NCBI RefSeq assembly: GCF_000422285.1
Contig: NZ_AULM01000009.1
Coordinates: 62,001-126,000, forward strand
Length of the DNA: 64,000 nucleotides
Source: Desulfatiglans anilini DSM 4660
Lineage (GTDB): Bacteria > Desulfobacterota > DSM-4660 > Desulfatiglandales > Desulfatiglandaceae
Direction: 5' to 3'
The notes below the pieces were generated by a model. The model saw only the letters and a list, made by a program, of their open reading frames with translations, did no database searches and had not been told where the DNA came from. Both the position numbers and the translations under genes were made by a program. Within the stretch, counting starts at the first letter, position 1. Each line of letters begins with the position of its first letter. Positions 8,656 to 16,010 of the stretch are shown here, piece after piece.

Positions 8656-9585
8656 TCAGAGCGGACGGAGCAGGCCGTCGAAAGCCACGGTCACACGGGA
8701 CGGGAGTCCGTAGTCTGCCGTAATCCGGTCCACCACTTGCTGCCACTCGGCCTGGCAGCGCGGAACGGGATAGGGATCCCCTCCGTTCGGGGCCCGAAGG
8801 GGCTCTTTTGGGGCAACTTTCTTGGCCATGCCGTTGGCCGGGTCACCCGGGACAAAATCCCCGTCACCGATGTGCACCAGAAAGGTCTCCCGCCGGGGAT
8901 TCAGAAGCCGAATGTAATCCAACGCCCTTTGGAGGCTCATATGATGGGGGCGATTGCGGGTGGGTTCATGCAGCCAGAAAGACTGCATCACCAGATAGTC
9001 CGGCTGCAGCAGTTCGGACGGCACATCCGGGAGCGTCATGAAATCGGAGGGATAGACTACACGCAGGGGCGGCCCGCCGGATTCCGGCACCTCGATCAGA
9101 TACCCGACTGAACCCGCCGCGAAAGCCCCATGCTCCGTCTTGAACGGAAAAATGGCGAAGTCCGCCGCCCTTTCCCAGCATCCCGGCACCACGATCACCG
9201 GCCGTATGACCTCCAAGTCTACCAGATAGCCGAACCGCCGCGACACGATCTGCCAGGCGGGGGCCGTCATATAGACGGGAATGGACCGGTACTTCCCCTT
9301 CGGCACCGTTCGCTTGTAAGAAAACAGCTCATCGAGACCTAGATAATGATCGCCGTGCTCATGGGTGATCAGGACTGCATCCAGACCCCCGATCTCATGG
9401 CGGGAAAGCTGTTCGGAGATATCCGGACCGCAATCGATCAGAAGGCGTCTTTCCCCCTTCAGGAGCAGCGCGGTCCTTCCCCGCGATTCCCCCCTTCGCC
9501 GCATCTCCCGGCAAATGAAACAATCGCAGTTCAGCTCCGGCACCCTCCAGGCGCCCCCTGTCCCAAGAAAGATCAGATCCGTCAC
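8656..9585 (-). CDS. Metallo-beta-lactamase-fold hydrolase, PhnP/RNase Z-like
   Basis: The 309-residue protein starts with FLGTGGAWRVP and has the metal motif ITHEHGDH (residues 73-80), typical of the lactamase_B_2/PhnP group, which hydrolyse phosphodiesters. An N-terminal cysteine cluster (NCDCFICREM, Cys20, Cys22, Cys25) resembles the structural zinc site of PhnP. No phosphonate genes are nearby. It starts 93 bp downstream of the rhomboid gene on the same strand and is probably the last gene of a typA-rhomboid-hydrolase run. The exact substrate cannot be told. Confidence 0.8.
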   Translation of the reverse strand: MTDLIFLGTGGAWRVPELNCDCFICREMRRRGESRGRTALLLKGERRLLIDCGPDISEQLSRHEIGGLDAVLITHEHGDHYLGLDELFSYKRTVPKGKYRSIPVYMTAPAWQIVSRRFGYLVDLEVIRPVIVVPGCWERAADFAIFPFKTEHGAFAAGSVGYLIEVPESGGPPLRVVYPSDFMTLPDVPSELLQPDYLVMQSFWLHEPTRNRPHHMSLQRALDYIRLLNPRRETFLVHIGDGDFVPGDPANGMAKKVAPKEPLRAPNGGDPYPVPRCQAEWQQVVDRITADYGLPSRVTVAFDGLLRPL

Positions 9586-9678
9586 CGCCCCCTCCGCCCC
9601 GAAAAGATTCTCTACGGCAAATCAACAGGCACCCTCATGTCTCCAATCGCAAAAGAGGATTGGTCTCCGGCAGCTAAA

Positions 9679-10647
9679 TCACTCGATCTGGACCTTCAGA
9701 AAAAGATCGCCGCGGCGTTCGGTGTCGATTCTTTTCCCGAGGCCGGCAAGACGCAGATAGGTGCCGGCCTGCACACCTGCAGGGATCGTCACCCTGAACG
9801 GACGCTTTTGATACCCCCACGGGATGTTGACGATCTTGTGAGCCCCTTCTTCGGCCTCTCTCGCGGTAATGGTGACGGTCCCATAGAGATGCGGCTCCTC
9901 TCCCGAACCCACAGGATGAATCACCTGCAAACGGTGGCTGGTCTGCTTCGCGGTCTTCCGGCGCACCTCCCTGCTGAACCCCGTCGCTGGCAGGCGCTGA
10001 AAAATTTTCAGCAGAATCATCCCGAAGACAAAACCGCCGATGTGCGCCCACCAGGCGATCCCCCCGCCGTGGGCTGGCGTACCGGCGGCGCTGATGAACT
10101 GGATCAAAAACCAGATTCCCAGAAAGAAAAATGCGGGTATTTCAATAAAATAAGGAATAAAAAAGATCGGGATCACCGTCAGAATGCGGGAGCCCGGAAA
10201 CAGCAGAAAGTAGGCCCCCATCACCCCTGCTATCGCCCCGCTCGCACCAACGGTGGGAATCTGGGAATGGAAGTTGATGAACAAATGACTCAGGCCCGAA
10301 GAAAGCCCGCAGAGCAGATAGAACACCAGGTAACGGAACGGTCCCAGGTTGTCCTCTACGTTGTCCCCAAAAATATAGAGGAACCACATGTTGCCAAGCA
10401 AGTGCCAGAAGCCGCCGTGAAGGAACATGAAGGAGAGAAAGGGCAGGGCCTGTTCGACGAAGGTGAAGTGGGCGCTCACCTCCGGAATCGAATAACGCGC
10501 CGGCACGAGCCCATACAGGAAGATAAAACGGTCGAGCCAGGGCCCCTGCGCCATTTGGATCAGGTAGACCAATACGTTGGCCGCGATCAGCAGGCTGTTG
10601 ACAACCGGATAGGTCCTGGAACGGATGTTGTCCCTGATCGGTATCAT
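9679..10647 (-). CDS. Rhomboid intramembrane serine protease with C-terminal DnaJ-type domain
   Basis: Residues 1-215 form a rhomboid domain: an opening typical of bacterial rhomboids (MIPIRDNIRSRTYPVVNSLL), the HxxxN pair His82/Asn86 (HLLGNMWFL), catalytic Ser136 in GASG and catalytic His202 (WWAHIGGF). After a basic linker, residues about 256-322 match a DnaJ C-terminal substrate-binding domain (VTITAREAEEGAHKIV; RVTIPAGVQAGTYLRLAGLG; GDLFLKVQI). No J domain or zinc centre is present. The enzyme should cleave transmembrane segments, with the extra domain possibly holding clients on the cytoplasmic side. It lies between typA and the PhnP-like gene on the same strand. Confidence 0.88.
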   Translation of the reverse strand: MIPIRDNIRSRTYPVVNSLLIAANVLVYLIQMAQGPWLDRFIFLYGLVPARYSIPEVSAHFTFVEQALPFLSFMFLHGGFWHLLGNMWFLYIFGDNVEDNLGPFRYLVFYLLCGLSSGLSHLFINFHSQIPTVGASGAIAGVMGAYFLLFPGSRILTVIPIFFIPYFIEIPAFFFLGIWFLIQFISAAGTPAHGGGIAWWAHIGGFVFGMILLKIFQRLPATGFSREVRRKTAKQTSHRLQVIHPVGSGEEPHLYGTVTITAREAEEGAHKIVNIPWGYQKRPFRVTIPAGVQAGTYLRLAGLGKRIDTERRGDLFLKVQIE

Positions 10648-10796
10648 GCACTGCCCCCGGTTCCCACTGGAGCCTTCTTCCGGACGCGGTCCGACTCGAC
10701 CCTTTCAAACACGGAGAGGTGCCTTCTTCCATGGATGGAAAACGCGACCCCGGGTCCGCTCGCAGGCCGGCCCCCAGAAAACGCGCGCCTCCGGCC

Positions 10797-12659
10797 TCAG
10801 GCGGCCCGGTTCTTTTTCTCCGCCGCCCGGACCAGATGCCGATCCTGGGCCGAAAGCACCCATTTCCGGAGGCGGATGGACTTGGGAGTCACCTCGACCA
10901 ACTCGTCTTCCCGGATAAAATCGATCGCCCTTTCGAGAGGCATAGGAGTCGGCGGCGTCAGGATGATGTTTTCGTCCTTGCCGGCCGCACGCACGTTGGA
11001 AAGCTTCTTCTCCTTGCACGGATTCACATTGATGTCGTTCTCGCGGTTGTGTTCTCCGATAATCATCCCTTCGTAAACCGCGACTCCAGGCGGAATGAAG
11101 AGGCGGCCGCGCGGGTCCAGGTTGAAAAGGGCGTAGGCCACCGAAATACCCTGCCGGTCCGAGACGATGGAGCCGGTGAAACGGGTGGGGAAAACGCCGC
11201 GATAAGGGCCGTATCCATCGAAGTAGGCGTTCATGATGCCGGTCCCCCTCGTATCGGTCAGGAATTCATCCCGGTAACCGATGAGAGACCTCGAGGGGAC
11301 ACTGAATTCCAGACGCGCGCGGCCATGCCCGGCATTGGCGAGATCCACCAGGTGCCCCTTGCGGATGTTCAGCTTTTCCGTCACGACCCCGATATACGCC
11401 TCGTCGCAGTCAATGAAGAGCCGCTCCAGGGGCTCGAGCCGCTGCCCCCCCTCCGTCTTGAAAATCACTTCCGGCCGCCCGACACAGAACTCGAAGCCCT
11501 CCCTTCGCATGGTCTCGATCAGGATGGCCATCTGGAATTCCCCACGCCCCTTGACATTAAAGCTTTCCCTGTCTTCCGTCTCTTCCACCCGGATGGCGAC
11601 GTTGCGCAAGGTTTCCTTGAGGAGGCGTTCGCGGATCTTGCTGGACTGCACGTATCGTCCTTCCCGGCCGGAGAAAGGGGAGGTGTTGATGGTGAATTTC
11701 ATGCTCACCGTCGGTTCGTCGACCCGGATGCGAGGCAGGACTCTCGGAGCCTCACGGGTGCAAATGGTGTCGCCGATCTTCACCTCTTCGATCCCCGAAA
11801 GGACAATGATGTCTCCCGCCTCGGCCGACTCCGCCTCTTTGAAACCCATTCCCTGATAGGTCTGCAGGGTCACGACTTTGAGCGCCTTCTCCTTTCCGTC
11901 TTCGCCGATGCAGACCAGGCTCTCCTTCTGACGCACCACGCCGTGCACCACGCGGCCGACCGCCAGGCGCCCAAGATAATCCGAATAGCCGAGATCCGCA
12001 ACGAGCATCTGAAAAGGCTGTCCGGCATCAGTGGCTGGTGCGGGGATCTCTTTCAGTATCGTGTCAAAGAGAATGTGCAGGTTCTCTGCCTGATCCTCCA
12101 GCCGCTCCTTGACCACGCCCTCCCGGCCGACCGCATACAGGAGGGGGAACTCCAACTGCTCCTCACTGGCCCCGAGGTCGATGAAGAGGTCATAGATCTG
12201 ATCCAGAACGGTCTTCGGCCGGGCATCCTTCCGGTCGATTTTGTTGATGACCACGATCACCTTGAGACCCGCCTCCAGAGTTTTCTTGAGCACAAACCGC
12301 GTCTGGGGGAGCGGTCCTTCGGAGGCGTCCACCAGCAGCAACGCCCCGTCGGCCATCGAAAGGGCGCGCTCGACCTCTCCGCCGAAATCGGCATGGCCGG
12401 GAGTGTCGATGATGTTGACCTTGACACCCTTCCACTCGACGGAGCAGTTCTTGGCGGCGATGGTGATGCCGCGTTCCCGCTCGAGATCCATCGTGTCCAT
12501 CATCCGCTCGTCCAGAAGCTGCCCTTCGCGGAAGAGGCCACTTTGCTTGAACATGGCATCCACCAGGGTCGTCTTGCCATGATCCACGTGGGCGATGATG
12601 GCGACATTGCGTATCCGTTCGTTTTTCAAAACCTTCCTCGTCTCCTCGATGCTCAGCAA
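10797..12659 (-). CDS. typA: Translational GTPase TypA/BipA
   Basis: TypA is a ribosome-associated GTPase of the EF-G superfamily involved in 50S assembly and stress adaptation. The 620-residue protein has G1 (AHVDHGKT, 23-30), the switch region (MDTMDLERERGITI), G3 (DTPGH), G4 (NKID) and the TypA-type C-terminal domain (EGMIIGEHNRENDINVNP, then the region rich in charged residues ending KNRAA). Length matches the family. The start is a TTG at 12659 with AGGA a few bases upstream. It is the first gene of a three-gene minus-strand run. Confidence 0.96.
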   Translation of the reverse strand: MLSIEETRKVLKNERIRNVAIIAHVDHGKTTLVDAMFKQSGLFREGQLLDERMMDTMDLERERGITIAAKNCSVEWKGVKVNIIDTPGHADFGGEVERALSMADGALLLVDASEGPLPQTRFVLKKTLEAGLKVIVVINKIDRKDARPKTVLDQIYDLFIDLGASEEQLEFPLLYAVGREGVVKERLEDQAENLHILFDTILKEIPAPATDAGQPFQMLVADLGYSDYLGRLAVGRVVHGVVRQKESLVCIGEDGKEKALKVVTLQTYQGMGFKEAESAEAGDIIVLSGIEEVKIGDTICTREAPRVLPRIRVDEPTVSMKFTINTSPFSGREGRYVQSSKIRERLLKETLRNVAIRVEETEDRESFNVKGRGEFQMAILIETMRREGFEFCVGRPEVIFKTEGGQRLEPLERLFIDCDEAYIGVVTEKLNIRKGHLVDLANAGHGRARLEFSVPSRSLIGYRDEFLTDTRGTGIMNAYFDGYGPYRGVFPTRFTGSIVSDRQGISVAYALFNLDPRGRLFIPPGVAVYEGMIIGEHNRENDINVNPCKEKKLSNVRAAGKDENIILTPPTPMPLERAIDFIREDELVEVTPKSIRLRKWVLSAQDRHLVRAAEKKNRAA

Positions 12660-12983
12660 CAGGGTCCTGCTGAAATGAAATCAAATTTTTTATTCTATTC
12701 TTTTCCCCATGATTATCAATAAAAAAATCGGATCCCGGAGGCGCGTCCAGACGGAACACCAACCCCTGCACGAAACGAAATTCCAGGACGGATCCAGTGC
12801 ATCCTGTCAACAGAGCCCAAAAAGGAAGGCCGTCGCACATCCGCCTGTCAACTCCGCCCTGGTGTTGTGCGCTTTTACCGCTTGATTCCCGGTCCGATAG
12901 GCGCTACCTTCGTTCCCATCTGTAAGCATCTATGGAGCCCAGGGGCCTCCTCGACCCGGATACGGATTCCGCCCCTCAATACG
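12660..12983. other. Upstream region of typA
   Basis: No gene is visible. The part next to typA (about 12670-12730) is AT-rich and is the likely location of its promoter on the minus strand, although I cannot pick a -35/-10 pair with confidence. Repeat R3 begins at its right border. Confidence 0.4.
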
Positions 12984-13209
12984 TTTCCATCCGGAAATGA
13001 TTTCCCGGCAGAACCCCGTTTCCAATCCGGAAATGAGGATTTTCCTCACACGCTACGCGTGCTCAGTCCCACCGCTTCGCGGCGGGTCCTGGTTTGGTCA
13101 ATATAAAGGAAATCAAGCGTTTGCGCGGAGGCGACCTGCAGGTCGCCGCACAAGTAAACGTGCAGATTGACGCCGAGATTGGCCAAAAAGACCATTTCCG
13201 GATTGGAAC
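12984..13209 (+). repeat. Dispersed structured repeat, copy R3
   Basis: Full-length copy. The outer half-repeat is TTTCCATCCGGAAATGATTT, the core end TTCCAATCCGGAAATGAGG starts at 13019 and the right end CATTTCCGGATTGGAA is its exact inverse. Inside are hairpin 1 (CACGC-TAC-GCGTG), hairpin 2 (CCCACCGC-TTC-GCGGCGGG), the middle pair TTTGGTCAAT/ATTGGCCAAA and the perfect central palindrome GGCGACCTGCAGGTCGCC. It ends 34 bp before the TrpF-like start. Confidence 0.88.
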
Positions 13210-13243
13210 CAATAAACCTATCGTCAGGAGGTGCGTCGCGGTC

Positions 13244-14158
13244 ATGATTACTCAGATCTACGAGATTCAAACCCCCGCAGAGGCGGAAGGATGCCTCGCA
13301 GCAGGCGTCGATCACATCGGTACGGTCATCCTCTCGCAGGAGGACTTCCAGGATCCCGTCCTGAGGGAAGTCTCCCGCATCGCCCGGGCGGCGGGCGCCA
13401 AAAGCAGCATCATTCCGCTTTTCGATCACGAAGAAACCCTCCTGCGAACCATCGACTACTACCAGCCGGATTATCTCCATTTCTGCGAGGCGCTGGTAAA
13501 GCCCAGTTTGGAGATCGTTCCACTCGAACCCGTCATGGAGTTGCAGGCACGGATCAAGGAATCTGCGCCCCAGGTCGCGATCATCCGCTCCATCCCCGTT
13601 CCCCTGCCCGGACGATCCGCGGACTTTCCCACACTCGAAATCGCGAGGGAACTGGAATCCTCCTCGGATCTCTTCCTGATCGACACCTGGCTCGGCCGTC
13701 AGCCGGTCGAAGGGTTCATCGGCATCACGGGGCAGGTGCCGGACTTGGAACTGTCGCGCTACCTCGTCTGGCAAAGCGCCATACCGGTCATCCTGGCTGG
13801 AGGACTCTCGCCCGACAACGTTTATGACGCCGTCATGAGCGTAAGTCCGGCAGGTGCCGACAGCTGCACTTGGACCAACGCGGCCGGCAAGGACGACAGA
13901 CCCGTCCGCTTTCAAAAAGACATCGAAAAAGTCCAGCGGTTCGTCCAGGAAGTGCGGAGGGCCGCCGACGCATTGGCGCAGAGGAGATCTGCGATCGAGA
14001 ATGAACTGGAACGCCTGAAGGGAGAGTTGGAGGAAAGGGAAAGGGCCCTGCCCGCCCATTCCGTAAGGCCCCATCAGCTGCTTGCGATCGAGGCGGTCGA
14101 GGAAGAGATCGCGGCCAGAGAGCGCGAATTGCATGGGCTGAGATTCATCGACCTCTGA
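13244..14158 (+). CDS. Phosphoribosylanthranilate isomerase-like (TrpF-like) TIM-barrel protein with C-terminal coiled coil
   Basis: The first 240 or so residues look like a TrpF-type beta/alpha barrel: an early AAGVDHIGTVILSQEDF segment, PDYLHFCE, and the phosphate-binding end AGGLSPDNVYDAV followed by GADSCTWTN where TrpF has its GVDVSSGVE-type motif. The last 70 residues are a charged coiled coil (RRSAIENELERLKGELEERE) absent from ordinary TrpF. No other trp gene is nearby. It may be a diverged barrel acting on another phosphorylated substrate. The start at 13244 follows AGGAGGT at 13226-13232; the frame is open upstream into repeat R3 but that part is not protein-like. Confidence 0.7.
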   Translation: MITQIYEIQTPAEAEGCLAAGVDHIGTVILSQEDFQDPVLREVSRIARAAGAKSSIIPLFDHEETLLRTIDYYQPDYLHFCEALVKPSLEIVPLEPVMELQARIKESAPQVAIIRSIPVPLPGRSADFPTLEIARELESSSDLFLIDTWLGRQPVEGFIGITGQVPDLELSRYLVWQSAIPVILAGGLSPDNVYDAVMSVSPAGADSCTWTNAAGKDDRPVRFQKDIEKVQRFVQEVRRAADALAQRRSAIENELERLKGELEERERALPAHSVRPHQLLAIEAVEEEIAARERELHGLRFIDL

Positions 14159-14277
14159 AAGGCCGCGGGTGATCCATGGATCTGAACAGGTTTTGAAGGG
14201 TTGTTGGATAAAAAAACCGCCCCGCTGCTTCGGGAAATCAGCCGGAAAATCCCGCGCAAAAACCCCGTGTGCAGGGT

Positions 14278-14312
14278 GGCCGCCCGGCTTCGAGCGGGCG
14301 GCCGATCGTTTT
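14278..14312 (+). terminator. Probable intrinsic terminator after the TrpF-like gene
   Basis: GGCCGCCCG (14278-14286) and CGGGCGGCC (14295-14303) form a perfect 9-bp GC-rich stem with an 8-base loop, followed by GATCGTTTTC. It lies about 120 bp after the stop codon of the TrpF-like gene. The T-run is short, so activity is uncertain. Confidence 0.6.
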
Positions 14313-14581
14313 CAGAGGCCGGAAAACACTCGGGGCCACTTCCAGACCATCCAAAAATAGGCGTCCGGCAGCACGACGGTACCTTTCATGCCTCACATTT
14401 TTCTGCGGGTTACGCCGGACCCGGTGCCCGAATCAAATGAACATCGGGCGGGCAAACCGGCGAGTCCGCGGATCGAAGCAAACAAAGGGAACTCCCCCGA
14501 TAAGCGTTGAATCTGCGGTTGTCCCTGCGGATCGTCCCGTGAGAAACCGTCTCTGGACCCAATGCACATCTGCTCAATGAG
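14313..14581. other. Intergenic spacer before repeat R4
   Basis: No gene, RNA or regulatory site is recognised here apart from the terminator at its left border. Confidence 0.4.
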
Positions 14582-14757
14582 CGTCCATCCGGGAATAAGG
14601 CTTTGAAATCCAAGTAGTTTCCAACTCGGAAATGAGGATTTTTGGCCAAGATCAAGGAAATCAAGCCGATGCGCGGAGGCGACCTGGTGGTCGCCGCACA
14701 AGCAAACGGGGAGATTGACGCAGAGATTGGGCAAAAAGACCATTTCCGGATTGGAGA
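14582..14757 (+). repeat. Dispersed structured repeat, copy R4 (hairpin pair absent)
   Basis: The outer half-repeat (CGTCCATCCGGGAATAAGG) is followed by a core at 14617-14757 that runs directly from TTTCCAACTCGGAAATGAGGAT to TTTTTGGCCAAGATCAAGG, without hairpins 1 and 2. The central hairpin is GGCGACC-TGGT-GGTCGCC, a stem-conserved, loop-changed version. The right end is CATTTCCGGATTGGAGA. The stop codon of the CGGC gene on the other strand begins exactly at its right border. Confidence 0.85.
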
Positions 14758-15102
14758 CTAATGATATTCGTGCGTCCCGAGCTTGACGGGGATACCGGTC
14801 TTGCCCTTGATCGCCTCCGCCATTTCTTCTGCACTGGCATAGGGACAACCTGGCTTGGCATTGACCAGACATGAACTCAAATAGATTTCATCCGGCTTGA
14901 TCTCCGAGAGCTTCATGGCCATTCCGATATTCGGGACGATTGTGCGGCCGGGGCATTCGCATTTGACGAATCCGACCACCTGCGATGGCTCATCGAATTT
15001 GCCTTCGCCCATCACGGCCGCTTTCAGACAACGCCACTCCCCTGGACAGCCATAGCCACTGTCCATATAGGCTCCACACCCGACCACCATCACTTTCTTC
15101 AT
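14758..15102 (-). CDS. CGGC-domain protein (putative metal-binding)
   Basis: The 114-residue protein is rich in conserved cysteines: VGCGAYMDSGYGCPGEWRC at the N-terminus, KCECPGRTIVPNIG in the middle and SSCLVNAKPGCPYAS near the end. This layout matches the CGGC domain family (PF08821), small proteins of anaerobes and methanogens thought to bind metal; the function is unknown. It starts with MKKVMVVGC, preceded on its strand by AGGAGGTT. It stands alone between repeats R4 and R5. Confidence 0.75.
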   Translation of the reverse strand: MKKVMVVGCGAYMDSGYGCPGEWRCLKAAVMGEGKFDEPSQVVGFVKCECPGRTIVPNIGMAMKLSEIKPDEIYLSSCLVNAKPGCPYASAEEMAEAIKGKTGIPVKLGTHEYH

Positions 15103-15703
15103 CTCGAACCTCCTATCTGCTTGTATTGTTTATGGAATCATTCGGACGGCAGACTCTTCCCCGTATTCCCATCTGGAAAGCGGGTCGGCCCCGGAAAACC
15201 GTTCCGATTTTCCGCCGCCCGAGGAAATGAATTACGCCCCCTTATACGCCTTTGCGGCCGCCATTGGAAGACCTGGAAAGCCGTTCATGGCGGTTCCTGC
15301 TAAAAAAAACAGCCTTCCGGAGCGGCGGAACCGTACCGTCATGCGCAGCATTCAGCCTACGCCCTTGCACAAAGTGGATATCTTTTATACTATTCGACTC
15401 GAGTCACTGGCTAAAAAATACCCATACCCTGTTCCGGCGTTGCTTGGAGATCTTTTCATCGGCCTCCGTCCGGGATTCTGAGAAGCGTCCATCCGGAAAT
15501 GAGGAAGGGGGTAAGCATCCGCTTCAGGCACAGCCGCTTCCAGGCGAAACAGGTGTATCGCTGCCGGGAAGGACTTCGCCTTTTCCCGATGTGTCAACCC
15601 TTTGGCCTAGAATTTGCTTGTGTTTGCAGACAGCCGGGGGCAACGGCCCCCCTACCGAAGGCGCTGCGCGTGTTGGAGCGATCGGCGAATCCATAGATCG
15701 TGC
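15103..15703. other. Intergenic region with a solo repeat end
   Basis: No convincing gene. A solo copy of the repeat end (GTCCATCCGGAAATGAGG) is at 15487-15504 without the rest of the element. The remaining sequence shows no recognisable RNA or protein signature. Confidence 0.5.
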
Positions 15704-15977
15704 CGTCCGGGAATGATATCCCGGCAGAACCCCCTTTCCAATCCGGAAATGAGGATTTTACTTTACAAGCTGCCCGTGCTCGGTCCCACCGCTTCGCGGC
15801 GGGTCCCGGTTTCTTCACGCCTTTCGGATGCTCAGCCCCACCCCTGCAGGGTGGATTTTAATTTGGCCAAGCATTAGGAATTCAAGCGTTTGTAAGGAGG
15901 CGACCTGGTGGCCGCCGGACAGACACACGTGCAGATTGACGCTGAGATTGACTAAAAATGACCCTTTCCGGATGGGA
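15704..15977 (+). repeat. Dispersed structured repeat, copy R5 (hairpin pair duplicated)
   Basis: The longest copy seen. After GTCCGGGAATGATATCCCGGCAG and TTTCCAATCCGGAAATGAGG it has two hairpin modules. The first has a decayed hairpin 1 and CCCACCGC-TTC-GCGGCGGG. The second has a decayed hairpin 1 and CCACCC-CTGCA-GGGTGG, where A-T pairing replaces the A/C mismatch of other copies. Then follow TTTGGCCAAG, the central hairpin GGCGACC-TGGT-GGCCGCC and the right end CCCTTTCCGGATGGGAA. It ends 33 bp before the sensor kinase start. Confidence 0.82.
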
Positions 15978-16010
15978 ACCCATCCCATGAATACGGATTG
16001 AGGCTTCTGC

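Noticed and set aside
9346-11076. A 576-codon plus-strand open frame
   Set aside because: It is antisense to the PhnP-like and rhomboid genes, which have clear catalytic motifs.
10719-12722. A 667-codon plus-strand open frame
   Set aside because: It is antisense to typA, whose GTPase motifs are unmistakable. GC-rich genes commonly leave long open frames on the other strand.
12984-16000. Clustered repeats as a CRISPR array
   Set aside because: Spacing and size are wrong (140-270 bp elements, kilobases apart, both strands) and no cas gene is present.
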